Positions 50,150 to 59,790 of a DNA stretch of 64,000 nt are shown here, one piece after another. Position 1 is the stretch's first letter. Every line of letters begins with the position of its first letter. Below the pieces are notes generated by a model. That model did not search any database, was not told the origin of the DNA, and saw only the letters and a program-made list of their open reading frames with translations. The stretch is from Arcicella lustrica. Lineage in GTDB: Bacteria > Bacteroidota > Bacteroidia > Cytophagales > Spirosomataceae. The DNA lies in contig NZ_JAYGIM010000012.1 in assembly GCF_034930985.1 (NCBI RefSeq), forward strand, positions 124,001-188,000. The letters run 5' to 3'. The translations under genes were made by a program, and so were the position numbers.

Positions 50150-52192
50150 TTAAAATTGATAACGGTAAATACTATATTCTCCTTTTTCTAATAAATTAAT
50201 TTGGATACTTTCTGTATTACAAGTGATGTCCTTTTTTTTATTAGAAGTAAAAATATGCTCTAAATGTTTAGCTTCTACGATATTTTTAAATGAAATTTCT
50301 TCACTTTCATGCTCAGTATCCAAGTTTACAATAAATAGATACTGTGGATGTTCGCTTTGTGTCCATGCTATTACTTTATTTTTTCCAGTGAAATCTGGCG
50401 CAATAAGCCACTGTGTACTTTGGTTTGCTATGGCAGAGCAAATTTCCTCCGAGATTTTTCTCAAGGTAGTCAAACCTTTGAATAATTCAGCATTTTTTCC
50501 CCATTGATATTTTGAATGCGTCGCTTTTGGTCCTTCGGTAAGTTGAAAGACATACAATTTAGTATAATGTTCATTTGGAGCGGGACTAAAGTGGACGTCT
50601 CTCTGTTCAAAGCCTAAGCTCATATAAGAAGGCATATCACTTAAAAATAATCCCATGAACATTCTAATTTCGTTTCCTCTCAAGTAAAACTCATCAAATC
50701 TTGGGTCGTCTTTATCGGCTGTAATAATGGTAAAGTTGGGCGCAAAAGTACATGTTTTTAATAATGAATGATAACGGGCGAATGCCGAAACAAATGTTTC
50801 AGAACCCAATGTCATTGATTGTAAATCGCCTAAAGTACTATCGGCATCAGAACCTTCAAGGTGCTCTTCTTCTACACCATAAGCCATTGTATTGGGCGGA
50901 GCCAAGAAACTCTCTGCAAAATACGAAAAAGTAGGTTTTGTTCGACAAATTACTCCTTTGATATATTTATGAATGTCATAATATTCATCTGGATTGGCTG
51001 GAGTACCTTCTTTTCTAAGTTGAACATGCGACATATCACCACGCATGAAATCAAAATTATACTGTTGGGCGAAACCCAAATATTTTGCTGCCGTATATTC
51101 CCAAACTTCTTTTCGTGGACTTGAAAAGTCAATTTCCCAATGTTGGTTGTTGTCTAAACTTTCATACAATTTGAATCTTGCCAAAGGACCAAAAACTCTT
51201 GACATTGCTTCGGGTTTTGAAATGGTATAATCTCTCCATACTCTGCCGTCTTCATCAATTGTTTTGGCTTCTTCACGTTTATCAACTGTTAATCCTCTAT
51301 AAGGCGGAGCCATCGTAGCTGGTACAGGCTCATAACCCTCATTAAATAAAAAGCTGATTAATTGATTTCTTTTTTTATTTCTACCCCACAAATTACTTTT
51401 TTCGCCAAAAAGTACTTGTAGCCTTTTTTCTTCTGGAAATAACTGATTATTGAAAAATACTTCAGGTTCTTTTGGATATTCTATGTCAACGACTGCTCCA
51501 AACTGTTGAAGAAAGACCAGAATACGTTCTTGAACTTTTTCATGTAAGTTGGCATCATGATTAATGATTTCAAACTCTTTTCTTTGTAACCATTCAAAAA
51601 AATGAGGATTAGCCAATGCTATTTCAGAGTATCTATCCGTATGCGGAATTACATCCATTCCTACCGTTTTACCAGTTAAATGTAAAAGATTACAAACTAC
51701 TTTTAACTGTTTTTCTACGGTATTCAAGTGAGGGAAAGCTCTTGCTAATTCTTCATCATAAAATTCAGGATTAATATTCCAACTTGCCATTCCGTACAAA
51801 CTAGCCACAACGCCACATTCCCAAATAGGAAGTAAATGTATGGAAGATTGCGATGCAGGTAAAGTAAGAGAATATTTTACAACATTAAAAAAACTACTAA
51901 TGGTACGAACATTAATACCGACCATATTGACCGTTTTAATCCAAGATGTATCTTTTTGATGAGCAACAGGACTTGGAACAGTAAAATCTGGATTTAAAGC
52001 TTGGTACAATGCAGTTTGTCCGAAACGTTTTTCTAAAATATAAAATAGTTGAATAGCTGGCATTGCTACTGATTGTTCAGGCAATAAGCCAACGATAAAG
52101 GAGTCTTTCTGGCTAGTGTACGCCAAAATAGCCTCCTGTTGATGATTAGCCCAAAAATGGCTAAATTCATCATAAGTATCAGGAATGTGCAT
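50150..52192 (-). CDS. Cytoplasmic amylase-fold (GH13-like) protein of unclear family
   Basis: The 680-residue protein has no signal peptide. It keeps a TIM-barrel glycosidase layout: SIHLLPIWE (beta-3 area), GMDVIPHTDRYSE (region I-like, about 177-189), FDFMRGDMSH (region II-like with Asp, about 385-394) and YFAESFLAPP (region III-like Glu, about 427-436). The C-terminal 120 residues are a beta-sandwich as in amylases (FIVNLDTEHE). The classical NHD region IV is not obvious. It probably acts on an alpha-glucan or related sugar inside the cell; family assignment is uncertain. Confidence 0.6.
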   Translation of the reverse strand: MHIPDTYDEFSHFWANHQQEAILAYTSQKDSFIVGLLPEQSVAMPAIQLFYILEKRFGQTALYQALNPDFTVPSPVAHQKDTSWIKTVNMVGINVRTISSFFNVVKYSLTLPASQSSIHLLPIWECGVVASLYGMASWNINPEFYDEELARAFPHLNTVEKQLKVVCNLLHLTGKTVGMDVIPHTDRYSEIALANPHFFEWLQRKEFEIINHDANLHEKVQERILVFLQQFGAVVDIEYPKEPEVFFNNQLFPEEKRLQVLFGEKSNLWGRNKKRNQLISFLFNEGYEPVPATMAPPYRGLTVDKREEAKTIDEDGRVWRDYTISKPEAMSRVFGPLARFKLYESLDNNQHWEIDFSSPRKEVWEYTAAKYLGFAQQYNFDFMRGDMSHVQLRKEGTPANPDEYYDIHKYIKGVICRTKPTFSYFAESFLAPPNTMAYGVEEEHLEGSDADSTLGDLQSMTLGSETFVSAFARYHSLLKTCTFAPNFTIITADKDDPRFDEFYLRGNEIRMFMGLFLSDMPSYMSLGFEQRDVHFSPAPNEHYTKLYVFQLTEGPKATHSKYQWGKNAELFKGLTTLRKISEEICSAIANQSTQWLIAPDFTGKNKVIAWTQSEHPQYLFIVNLDTEHESEEISFKNIVEAKHLEHIFTSNKKKDITCNTESIQINLLEKGEYSIYRYQF

Positions 52193-52290
52193 ATAAGTTG
52201 TATAAAAATGGTCTTGAATTTTCGGAAGAACTAAAAGCCTCCTGAAAAATGTTTAAAAATAAAATAAATTATTGGTAAAATCATACAAAC

Positions 52291-52647
52291 ATGAAAACAT
52301 TAGTAGTTGGAGCATCAACAAATACAGAAAGATATTCATTTAAAGCCACTAAAATGCTGTTAGCCAAGGGACATGAAGTGGAATTATTAGGAAAAAGAGT
52401 AGGAGAGATTGAAGGAAAAGAAATCAACACGAGTAATCCTGATTTCAAAAATATAGATACGATTACCTTGTACGTTGGTCCTAATTATCAACCTGATTTA
52501 TATGATTATTTATTAGGACTAAAACCAAGAAGAATAATTTTTAACCCTGGAACAGAAAATGAAGCATTTGAAGAGAAAGCAAAAACAGCAGGAATTATTG
52601 TAGAAGAAGCCTGTACTTTAGTATTACTTTCCACTAAGCAATATTGA
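52291..52647 (+). CDS. CoA-binding Rossmann protein (YccU-like)
   Basis: The 118-residue protein is a small CoA_binding_2 domain. It has the dinucleotide-type VVGASTNTERYSFKAT (5-20), a conserved VGP-NYQPDLYDYL segment, IIFNPGTENEAF (83-94) and the closing VEEACTLVLL. The similar domain in acyl-CoA synthetases binds CoA, but the free-standing protein has no proven role. It is monocistronic. Confidence 0.85.
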   Translation: MKTLVVGASTNTERYSFKATKMLLAKGHEVELLGKRVGEIEGKEINTSNPDFKNIDTITLYVGPNYQPDLYDYLLGLKPRRIIFNPGTENEAFEEKAKTAGIIVEEACTLVLLSTKQY

Positions 52648-52655
52648 TTGAAAAC

Positions 52656-52690
52656 AAAAAAACTCAGAGAAATTTCTCTGAGTTTTTTTG
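52656..52690. terminator. Long perfect palindromic bidirectional terminator
   Basis: A 34-base perfect palindrome (52656-52689) with seven A residues at one end and seven T residues at the other. It serves the CoA-binding gene and the convergent receptor gene. Confidence 0.9.
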
Positions 52691-52714
52691 TGGTTGTTGT
52701 ATCTGCAATAATGA

Positions 52715-55700
52715 TTAGTTGAAGATATAACGGATACCCAATTGCATTTGCCAAACGTTATCAACTGTGATGCTTTTTACGAATGAATCACGTAATAAAA
52801 TAGTTTGGTTTACACCAGAAGCATCTTGAATAACTTGAGTTCCTAATTGATAAGTAACAGTACCATTACTAGCTACTGTTGGTCTTAATGGGCTACTACT
52901 TGTTGATACGTTACCAACTCCCCAAGCATTGTTTAATAAGTTACCAATGTTTAAGATATCTGCACGTAAACGAATAGTATTTTTCTTTCCTTTTTCAGAT
53001 ACTTTAACATAAAAATCTTGTTCAACTGTAAAGTCAAAACGAGTTAACCAAGGAGAATAACCACCGTTACGTTCAGCATATTGTCCACGACGAGTTTTCA
53101 AATATGAATTGCCTTCGATATATGCATCAAATGCTGTAGCTTGTTCAGCAGGAGTATAAACTTTAGCAGTTGCACCAGAACCTACTGTTAACGGAGTAAA
53201 GTTTAAATCAGAAGCTTTGTTAGGAACAAAAATCAAGTCATTTGTTTGACCGTCTCCGTTGAAATCACTAGCAAATACGTAAGATTGTCTTAAACCACTG
53301 TTAGAAACAGCACCTAAAGTAAACATCGTTGAACCTCCAAATTCACCACCATAATTAATACGGTAATTAACATATCCTACAAAACGGTGACGTAAATCAT
53401 TATCAGAAAGAGCAGTTGTTAAATAATTCTGTCCAGCTACTGTAGGAATGTTTGCTTGTACTGTACTACCAACAGATTGAATATCTTTTGCTTTTGCATA
53501 AGTATAACCAAACATACCACCTAAACCATTCACTGTAGGTTTTTCTACTTTAGCAGTTAAAGAGTAAGATTCACCTTTATTAGTATTTGTCAGTACAAAT
53601 ACGTTGGTAGTTGCACTGTTAATAAATCTTGGTGAAGTAAAACGGTCACGTTTGTCAGCTTCTGTAAATTTGGTAGTAGGTCCATTTAAGTTAGCATCAA
53701 TATAACGTAAGGCTTGAATATTTTTGTTATAGATAGCTTCTAAAGTACCGATTAAGCCAAATGGCAACTTATAATCTACAGCAATGTTTGATTTCCAAAT
53801 CATTGGGTTTTTCAAATCTTCAGTTGAAGCATTTACAGCATAAGCAGGTAATTTTGTTATATCTGTTGTAGTTGGTTTGTAAACTGATGGATTTAAAGTG
53901 AATGGATAATTCAATCTTTCAGCAGCAGTAGTAGGGTTTACCACAGCAGTATTTACACCATTATTTCCTAACTGATTAGATACTAATACTTGTGGAACAC
54001 GAGATACAAAAATACCTGTACCACCTCTTACTTGAAGAGATCTATCTCCTTTAACATCATAGTTGAAACCAATTCTTGGAGACACTAATAATTTAGCAGT
54101 TGGGAAAGCTCCTGTATTTACTCTTAAATTTTCATTGTTTTCGTCCTTGTAAGTTAAGTTGGCAACTACAGGGTTAAAGAATGCTGATGAAGTTGAATTA
54201 TCATAGCTAAACACATCGAAACGAAGACCACCAGTAACTTTCAATTTCTCATTTACTTGGAATTCATCTTGTACATAAGCTGAATAATTAGAAACTTTCA
54301 ATGTTTGAAGAGGTTCTTGTCCATCAGGTAATAAAGAATAACGATAGTTGAAACGAGCGATAGGTACAGGAGAAACTGTCAATGTTGGAGTTGCTTTATA
54401 AGCTAATGCTGCTGTTTTGAAATCAGCAATTGAGTTAAACACCCAAACACCGTTTGAAGAAGGGAAGAATACGTTGTTTGAAGTAAAGTATTCATAACTC
54501 AAACCTAAAGTAAATGTATGCTTACCTGCGAAATAACTTAAATTATCCGTGAAATTTAATGTTGAATAATTTAATTTATTGTTTGGTGTAAAAGGGTCCA
54601 TACCCATTGTAGTGTAAGTAGAACCATCTTTCAAAATATCAATTGTTGGGAAAAGACTTTGTTGTACTCTATCTTCAATTTGTTTATTATATGTTGCTAT
54701 GAAACTATTAGCAAATTTACTATTGAAAGTTGAACTTAATTCAGCTACAATTGAGCGAGTGTTATCTTGAATTTTGTAACCAGTGTTCTGTGGAGAAAGA
54801 GCTAAATCACCAGCATAAGATCCAGTAGGTACACCTGTTCTGTTTCCGTTACCAGCAGTATTACTACTATTACTATTACTTATTACAGCGTCAGATTCTG
54901 AATTATGATACGAATATCTTACACTTAATTTGTGATTGTTATTGATATTGTAATCTAAACGAACTAATCCTTTATTACTATTTACTTCATTATTGAATCC
55001 ATCAATTGCACCAATTTCATAATTAAAATTGGTTCTCATAAAGTTGCCTAAATCCTCAATGTCTGAATATAAAACACGAGAAACATTACCTGTAGCACCA
55101 GAACGGTTTGCAACCCAGTTCAATGCTGGAGTTGAACTTTTAAAATTCTCGTAGTTAGCAAAGAAGAATAATTTATCTTTAATAAGCGGTCCTCCAACTC
55201 TAAAGCCATAAGTCTTCTCATTAAGGTTAACAGGAGGTAAACTTTTGCCATCTGCTTTCTTTCCAACTAAATCACTATTTCTGAAAATGTGGTATGCGGA
55301 ACCTGTGAATTCGTTTGTTCCTGAACGAGTAACTGCGTTAATACCAGCACCTGCAAAACCAGATTGACGAACGTCAAATGGAGCAATGTTTACTTGTACT
55401 TGTTCGATAGCGTCTAATGAAACAGCAGTTGTACCAGTACGACCACCCGCTTGCGCTGAACTACCTAAACCAAAACCGTTGTTGAAAACTGAACCGTCGA
55501 TAGTGAAGTTGTTGAAACGTGAATCTTGACCAGCGAAAGAACGACCATTGCTATAAGCATTGTATTTAGTAATATCATTAATAGTACGACCGATTGTTGG
55601 AAGACTGTTAATCGCATTTGTGCCGAATGAAGCAGCAGCACCAGTACGGTTAGATGACATGATGTCAGAACGGCTACCTGTTACTGTTACCTCAGCAAGT

Positions 55701-56059
55701 GCATTTTCAGTTTCAGTTAATTTGAAACTTACATTTGATGCAGCTCCTAAGTTAGCAACAACGCCTTCTTGAACTTGGTCTTTAAAACCAACAAATGAAG
55801 CTTTAACTGTGTAAGGTCCACCAACACGAACAGCTGGTAAAGTATAACGCCCCGCTGCATTAGTAGTTACCCCATAACGTGAACCTGAAGGAACGTGAAC
55901 GGCAATAACTGTAGCACCCGGAAGTCCAGAACCTTTGTCATCTGTAACAATACCCGTAATCTGAGAGCTTGTTACCTGACCAAAAGTATTACTCGAAAAA
56001 AATGCTGTAAAAATCAGTAGGAAACCGAAAATTACCTTTGTAGTAAAGAATTTTTTCAT
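52715..56059 (-). CDS. TonB-dependent, Oar-like outer-membrane receptor
   Basis: From ATG 56059 the 1114-residue protein has a signal peptide (MKKFFTTKVIFGFLLIF to TFGQ). A CarboxypepD_reg-like domain follows (about 30-115, GIVTDDKGSGLPGATVIAV), then a plug domain (about 130-240, with FTIDGSVFNN) and a 22-strand barrel ending in IRYIFN. NAVTRSGTNEFTGSAYHIFR is characteristic of Oar-type receptors. Unlike SusC it lacks a SusD partner. The frame reaches 17 codons further upstream, but the signal peptide fixes the start. The ligand is unknown; Oar in Myxococcus exports a protease. Confidence 0.87.
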   Translation of the reverse strand: MKKFFTTKVIFGFLLIFTAFFSSNTFGQVTSSQITGIVTDDKGSGLPGATVIAVHVPSGSRYGVTTNAAGRYTLPAVRVGGPYTVKASFVGFKDQVQEGVVANLGAASNVSFKLTETENALAEVTVTGSRSDIMSSNRTGAAASFGTNAINSLPTIGRTINDITKYNAYSNGRSFAGQDSRFNNFTIDGSVFNNGFGLGSSAQAGGRTGTTAVSLDAIEQVQVNIAPFDVRQSGFAGAGINAVTRSGTNEFTGSAYHIFRNSDLVGKKADGKSLPPVNLNEKTYGFRVGGPLIKDKLFFFANYENFKSSTPALNWVANRSGATGNVSRVLYSDIEDLGNFMRTNFNYEIGAIDGFNNEVNSNKGLVRLDYNINNNHKLSVRYSYHNSESDAVISNSNSSNTAGNGNRTGVPTGSYAGDLALSPQNTGYKIQDNTRSIVAELSSTFNSKFANSFIATYNKQIEDRVQQSLFPTIDILKDGSTYTTMGMDPFTPNNKLNYSTLNFTDNLSYFAGKHTFTLGLSYEYFTSNNVFFPSSNGVWVFNSIADFKTAALAYKATPTLTVSPVPIARFNYRYSLLPDGQEPLQTLKVSNYSAYVQDEFQVNEKLKVTGGLRFDVFSYDNSTSSAFFNPVVANLTYKDENNENLRVNTGAFPTAKLLVSPRIGFNYDVKGDRSLQVRGGTGIFVSRVPQVLVSNQLGNNGVNTAVVNPTTAAERLNYPFTLNPSVYKPTTTDITKLPAYAVNASTEDLKNPMIWKSNIAVDYKLPFGLIGTLEAIYNKNIQALRYIDANLNGPTTKFTEADKRDRFTSPRFINSATTNVFVLTNTNKGESYSLTAKVEKPTVNGLGGMFGYTYAKAKDIQSVGSTVQANIPTVAGQNYLTTALSDNDLRHRFVGYVNYRINYGGEFGGSTMFTLGAVSNSGLRQSYVFASDFNGDGQTNDLIFVPNKASDLNFTPLTVGSGATAKVYTPAEQATAFDAYIEGNSYLKTRRGQYAERNGGYSPWLTRFDFTVEQDFYVKVSEKGKKNTIRLRADILNIGNLLNNAWGVGNVSTSSSPLRPTVASNGTVTYQLGTQVIQDASGVNQTILLRDSFVKSITVDNVWQMQLGIRYIFN

Positions 56060-56562
56060 GTTGAAAATTTGGAATTTAGTTAGAATTTGAATTGTTGAAT
56101 TTGTTTGCAAAATAACAACTTTTTTTTAGCAAGAACAATATACCTTTATTAAGAAACTGTAAACAAGAATAGTCTAATCGCTTGATTTGTAGGTATAGTG
56201 CAATTATTTGTTTGAAAAGTTTAGTTGTCTGCCTTTTTTTGGAAAAGAAAGATTCAATTATAAAATAACTTATTTATAACTCTATAAGTTTAGTATTTTT
56301 TGAAGATTTACCTCTTGCCAGTATATTTGATTTTAATAAACTAAATATCGCTATAAAAGTTTTTTTAAAAGGGGATTTAATAGATAATTTTGCTTGAATA
56401 TGCCTTTTTAGGCTATTTGTAATATTGAAAAAGAAAGGGGAACTTTGAAAAAGTTATTCATTAAAGATGAATTTTTGATATATAAACATTAGCAATAACA
56501 TTATTCATCCTGAATTTGAGAAAATTTCTTGAAGCTCAGCATGGTAATTTATACAATTTTCA
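56060..56562. other. 503-base divergent spacer between Oar-like receptor and esterase genes
   Basis: No gene is visible. TAATTTTGC at 56385-56393 (plus strand) matches TAnnTTTGc. A minus-strand TTATTTTGC, one base short of consensus, lies near 56111-56119 and could serve the receptor. A weak hairpin AACTTA with TAAGTT lies near 56270-56290. Confidence 0.35.
56385..56393 (+). promoter_or_regulatory. Possible -7 element for the esterase operon
   Basis: TAATTTTGC matches TAnnTTTGc, with a T-rich run 20 or so bases upstream. The leader would be about 165 bases. The surrounding GATAATTTTGCTT is identical to the one at 13984-13996. Confidence 0.4.
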
Positions 56563-57336
56563 ATGAAATTATATTGTAGAAAAACAGGAGAAAGTGGTTC
56601 GAATATTGTCATTTTACACGGTATTTTTGGCTCGTCGGATAATTGGTTAACTATCGGTAAAGTACTTGCAGAGCAACATACTGTTTATATGCTCGACCAA
56701 CGAAATCATGGTCAATCGCCAAGAAGTGATGTCTTTAATTACGAAGTAATGGCTGCTGATTTGAAAGAATTTATCGAAGAAAATGCTATCGAAAATCCTA
56801 TTTTAGTTGGGCATTCAATGGGAGGAAAAGTAGTTATGCAGTTTGCGATGAATTATCCAGATGCTTTTGCTAAAATGGTGGTAGTTGATATTGCTCCTAA
56901 ATTTTACCCTGTTCATCACTCAATGATTTTACAAGGATTGGCAGCAGTTGATTTAAAAAACTTAAAAAGTAGAACCGAAGCGAACGAGATTTTAAAAAGA
57001 TTCGAAGAAAGTGAAGGCGTTCGTCAATTTCTTTTAAAGAACCTTTGGCGAAATCCTGAAAAAAACAATGAGTTCGATTGGCGAATCAACGTTCCTGTAA
57101 TCACTAAAAATATTGATGTAGTTGGGCATGAACTTGAAAATGAACACAGTGTAACTCAACCTGTTTTATTTATTCGTGGAGCATCATCTCATTATATTCA
57201 GCCAGAAGATGAGCGTAAAATTTGGGAATTATTCCCGAATTATGAATTAGAAACCATAGAAGGAGCGGGGCATTGGGTGCAAGCTGATAAACCTCAAGAA
57301 TTCATCGAAGTATTATCTCGATTTGTAAAAGCTTAA
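56563..57336 (+). CDS. Alpha/beta-hydrolase esterase (YbfF-like)
   Basis: The 257-residue protein has the oxyanion motif HGIFGSSDNW (19-28), DQRNHGQSPRS (45-55), the nucleophile Ser85 in GHSMGG and a C-terminal His in GAGHWVQADKP. The acidic residue is probably the Asp in the later strand. This is the pattern of YbfF-type short-chain acyl esterases. The next gene starts 50 bases after its stop. Confidence 0.85.
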   Translation: MKLYCRKTGESGSNIVILHGIFGSSDNWLTIGKVLAEQHTVYMLDQRNHGQSPRSDVFNYEVMAADLKEFIEENAIENPILVGHSMGGKVVMQFAMNYPDAFAKMVVVDIAPKFYPVHHSMILQGLAAVDLKNLKSRTEANEILKRFEESEGVRQFLLKNLWRNPEKNNEFDWRINVPVITKNIDVVGHELENEHSVTQPVLFIRGASSHYIQPEDERKIWELFPNYELETIEGAGHWVQADKPQEFIEVLSRFVKA

Positions 57337-57386
57337 ATGTTTTAAGAATTTTTCTGGATTACAATCTCAAACAAATCGTTTTAAAA

Positions 57387-58079
57387 ATGCTTTTTTTAAT
57401 TCCTTCCACATTAGCTCCTGATACTTCTGAATCAGGACTTTCTCCACAAATCAGAGAAGTAATCAAGGAAACTGATTATTATTTTGTTGAAAATATTCGC
57501 ACGACTCGTCGTTTTATCAGCGAATTGAAAGTCGGTAAAGTAATAGACCAACTTCATTTTTTTGAATTAGATAAAGATACTCCTCTTGCTAAAGTAAAGC
57601 AGTATTTTAAAGAAATTCCTGAAGGCAAATCAATTGGCGTGATTTCAGAAGCGGGTTGCCCTGGCGTAGCCGACCCCGGTGCTTTGGCAGTACAGACCGC
57701 CCATCAATTGGGAATGAAAGTAGTACCTTTGGTTGGTCCTTCGTCGATTCTTTTGGGTTTGATGGCATCAGGTTTTTCTGGACAATCATTTGTTTTTCAT
57801 GGCTATTTGCCCATTGATAAAGTAGAAAGAGCTAAAAAAATGAAAGTACTTGAAAATGATGCAAGAAAAGGACAGACCCAAATTTTCATGGAAACGCCTT
57901 TTAGAAATAATCAATTGTTAGATGATTTATTGAGTAATTTAGCTTCAAGTACTTTTTTATGTATTGCTTGTAATGTAACGGGTTCAGATGAATTCATTCA
58001 GACAAAAACAATTGCTGAGTGGAAAAAACAAAAACCTGATTTGCATAAAAAACCTACGATGTTTTTATTATCAATCTAA
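57387..58079 (+). CDS. RsmI-like SAM-dependent methyltransferase (tetrapyrrole-methylase fold)
   Basis: The 230-residue protein has the RsmI-type layout: FLIPSTL at the start, FVENIRTTRRFIS, GVISEAGCPGVADPG (about 83-97) and VPLVGPSSILLGLMASG (about 112-128), then QIFMETPFRNNQLL. RsmI methylates the ribose of C1402 in 16S rRNA. This version is about 50 residues shorter than E. coli RsmI and lacks its C-terminal domain, as is usual for a second Bacteroidota family, so the target may differ. Confidence 0.82.
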   Translation: MLFLIPSTLAPDTSESGLSPQIREVIKETDYYFVENIRTTRRFISELKVGKVIDQLHFFELDKDTPLAKVKQYFKEIPEGKSIGVISEAGCPGVADPGALAVQTAHQLGMKVVPLVGPSSILLGLMASGFSGQSFVFHGYLPIDKVERAKKMKVLENDARKGQTQIFMETPFRNNQLLDDLLSNLASSTFLCIACNVTGSDEFIQTKTIAEWKKQKPDLHKKPTMFLLSI

Positions 58080-58140
58080 AAATTTCGAGGATTTATCGTC
58101 ATCTTTGTGCGCTTTTAAACATTAATTATTCACCACTACT

Positions 58141-58782
58141 ATGATTCAAGTTCAAACATTTAGGTTTAACCCTTTTGGCGAAAACACGTATGTGCTCTTT
58201 GATGAGACCAAAGAATGTGTCATCATCGACCCCGGTTGCCATGTTTATGAGGAACGAAGTGCTTTGAAAAATTATATTCATGACCAAGGTTTGAAGGTGA
58301 TTCATCTATTGAATACACATGCACATATTGATCATGTTTTGGGCAATGAATTTATCAAAAGAACATACGGTGTGAAATTGCATCTTCATAAAGAAGATTT
58401 ACCACTTTTATTGAATGCTGGAAGTAGAGCTGAATATTATGGTTTTCCTACTTATGAGGAGTCAACTGTAGATGTTTTTATTGAAGAAGGTGATGTAATA
58501 ACTTTTGGTAAATCTGCATTAGAAATAATTTTTGTGCCCGGTCATGCGCCTGGTCATGTTGCTTTTTTGAATAAAGCTGAAAAAATTTGTGTGAGTGGTG
58601 ATGTGTTGTTCAAAGGAAGTATTGGTAGAACTGATTTCCCTTTATGCAGTTTTGAAGATTTAGAAAATAGTATTAGAACCAAACTTTATACCCTTGAGGA
58701 TGATATGGTGGTATATCCCGGTCACGGTGAAACTACAACAATTGGTTTTGAAAAAATTTATAACCCTTTTATCCGATTGTAA
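58141..58782 (+). CDS. MBL-fold hydrolase (glyoxalase II-like)
   Basis: The 213-residue protein carries the metal motif THAHIDH (59-65), further ligands in VPGHAPGHV and SGDVLF, and the closing YPGHGETTT. It resembles YcbL-type hydroxyacylglutathione-hydrolase-like proteins, but the substrate (a thioester in the family) is not certain. A near-consensus -7 (CATCTTTG) lies about 37 bases upstream. PssA follows after 23 bases, so the two are probably co-transcribed. Confidence 0.88.
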   Translation: MIQVQTFRFNPFGENTYVLFDETKECVIIDPGCHVYEERSALKNYIHDQGLKVIHLLNTHAHIDHVLGNEFIKRTYGVKLHLHKEDLPLLLNAGSRAEYYGFPTYEESTVDVFIEEGDVITFGKSALEIIFVPGHAPGHVAFLNKAEKICVSGDVLFKGSIGRTDFPLCSFEDLENSIRTKLYTLEDDMVVYPGHGETTTIGFEKIYNPFIRL

Positions 58783-58805
58783 AAAAACATCTTCATCTGA
58801 ATAAA

Positions 58806-59531
58806 ATGATTGAAATTAAAAAACACATTCCTAACACACTAACTTGTGCCAATTTACTTTGCGGATGCTTTGGAATTTTAAAGGTGTTCAATGGTGACTT
58901 GCAAACTGCATCTTACTTAATTGGAATTGCCTTAATTTGTGACTGGCTCGATGGTTTTGTGGCTAGATTGTTACATGTTTCTTCGCCTATCGGAAAACAA
59001 TTAGATTCATTGGCAGATATGGTTACTTTTGGTGCTTTGCCTGCTTTTATGATGTTGAATCTTATTGAAAGTAGTTGTACTGGTTATTGTACTACTGGGC
59101 TTTTCGGTTTTCATAAACCTTATATTGCTTTTGGATTAGCTATTTTTTCAGCAGTACGTTTGGCTAAATTTAATATTGATACTCGTCAAAGTGATTCTTT
59201 TATTGGTGTGCCAACACCTGCGAATGGAATGGTTGTGGCAGCTTTGCCACTTATCGCTTTTTATCAACCAGAATACAAAGATTTTTTTATCAATTATAAT
59301 GTGTTGATTTTCTACTCTATCATCATGTCGTATTTATTGGTGGCAGAGTTACCGCTGTTTGCTTTGAAATTCAAGGATTTTGACTGGAAGTCAAATCAAA
59401 CGAAGTATGTATTCCTGATTCTTTCTATTTTTCTGCTAGTTTTCTTAAAATTTGTGGCAGTTCCTGTCATCATTTTAGTTTACATTTTGCTGTCAATTAT
59501 TCAGAATTTCTTACTGAAAAGTAATCAATAA
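58806..59531 (+). CDS. pssA: CDP-diacylglycerol-serine O-phosphatidyltransferase
   Basis: The 241-residue membrane protein has about seven spans and the full CDP-alcohol phosphotransferase motif D-G-x2-A-R-x8-G-x3-D-x3-D (about 49-72: DGFVARL...GKQLDSLADM). It makes phosphatidylserine, the precursor of phosphatidylethanolamine, in the inner membrane. The N-terminal PNTLTCANLLCGC is typical of bacterial PssA. No hairpin other than the tandem repeats follows the stop. Confidence 0.9.
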   Translation: MIEIKKHIPNTLTCANLLCGCFGILKVFNGDLQTASYLIGIALICDWLDGFVARLLHVSSPIGKQLDSLADMVTFGALPAFMMLNLIESSCTGYCTTGLFGFHKPYIAFGLAIFSAVRLAKFNIDTRQSDSFIGVPTPANGMVVAALPLIAFYQPEYKDFFINYNVLIFYSIIMSYLLVAELPLFALKFKDFDWKSNQTKYVFLILSIFLLVFLKFVAVPVIILVYILLSIIQNFLLKSNQ

Positions 59532-59567
59532 TAAAGAAATTGTTGTTTCCTACTTTGATTATTTCGG

Positions 59568-59757
59568 TTGATACTAAAAACCGCAAAATACCGCAAAAAG
59601 TATCTCGTTAGATACTTTAAGTATGTCCGTTGATATAAATTACCGCAAAATACCGCAAAAAAATATCTCACGAGATACTTGAAGTATGTCGTGAGATATA
59701 AATTACCGCAAATTACCGCAAAAAAGTATCTCGTGAGATACTCGAAGTATATCTTGA
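59568..59757. repeat. Three tandem 62-63 bp units, each with a hairpin
   Basis: Units begin near 59568, 59630 and 59693. Each carries two ACCGCAAA(A/T)T copies followed by TATCTC...GAGATAC...AAGTAT. Unit 2 forms a near-perfect 35-base palindrome: TATCTCACGA (59664-59673) with TCGTGAGATA (59689-59698), plus inner ATACTT and AAGTAT. Units 1 and 3 are partly degenerate. They lie between convergent pssA and the amylase gene and may stop both. Confidence 0.8.
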
Positions 59758-59790
59758 GAATCTAAAAGACGCTCAAAACATCATTTCAAT

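Noticed and set aside
59568..59757. Possible CRISPR array
   Set aside because: The 62-63 bp units are contiguous and similar along their whole length with no unique spacers, and no cas genes are present.
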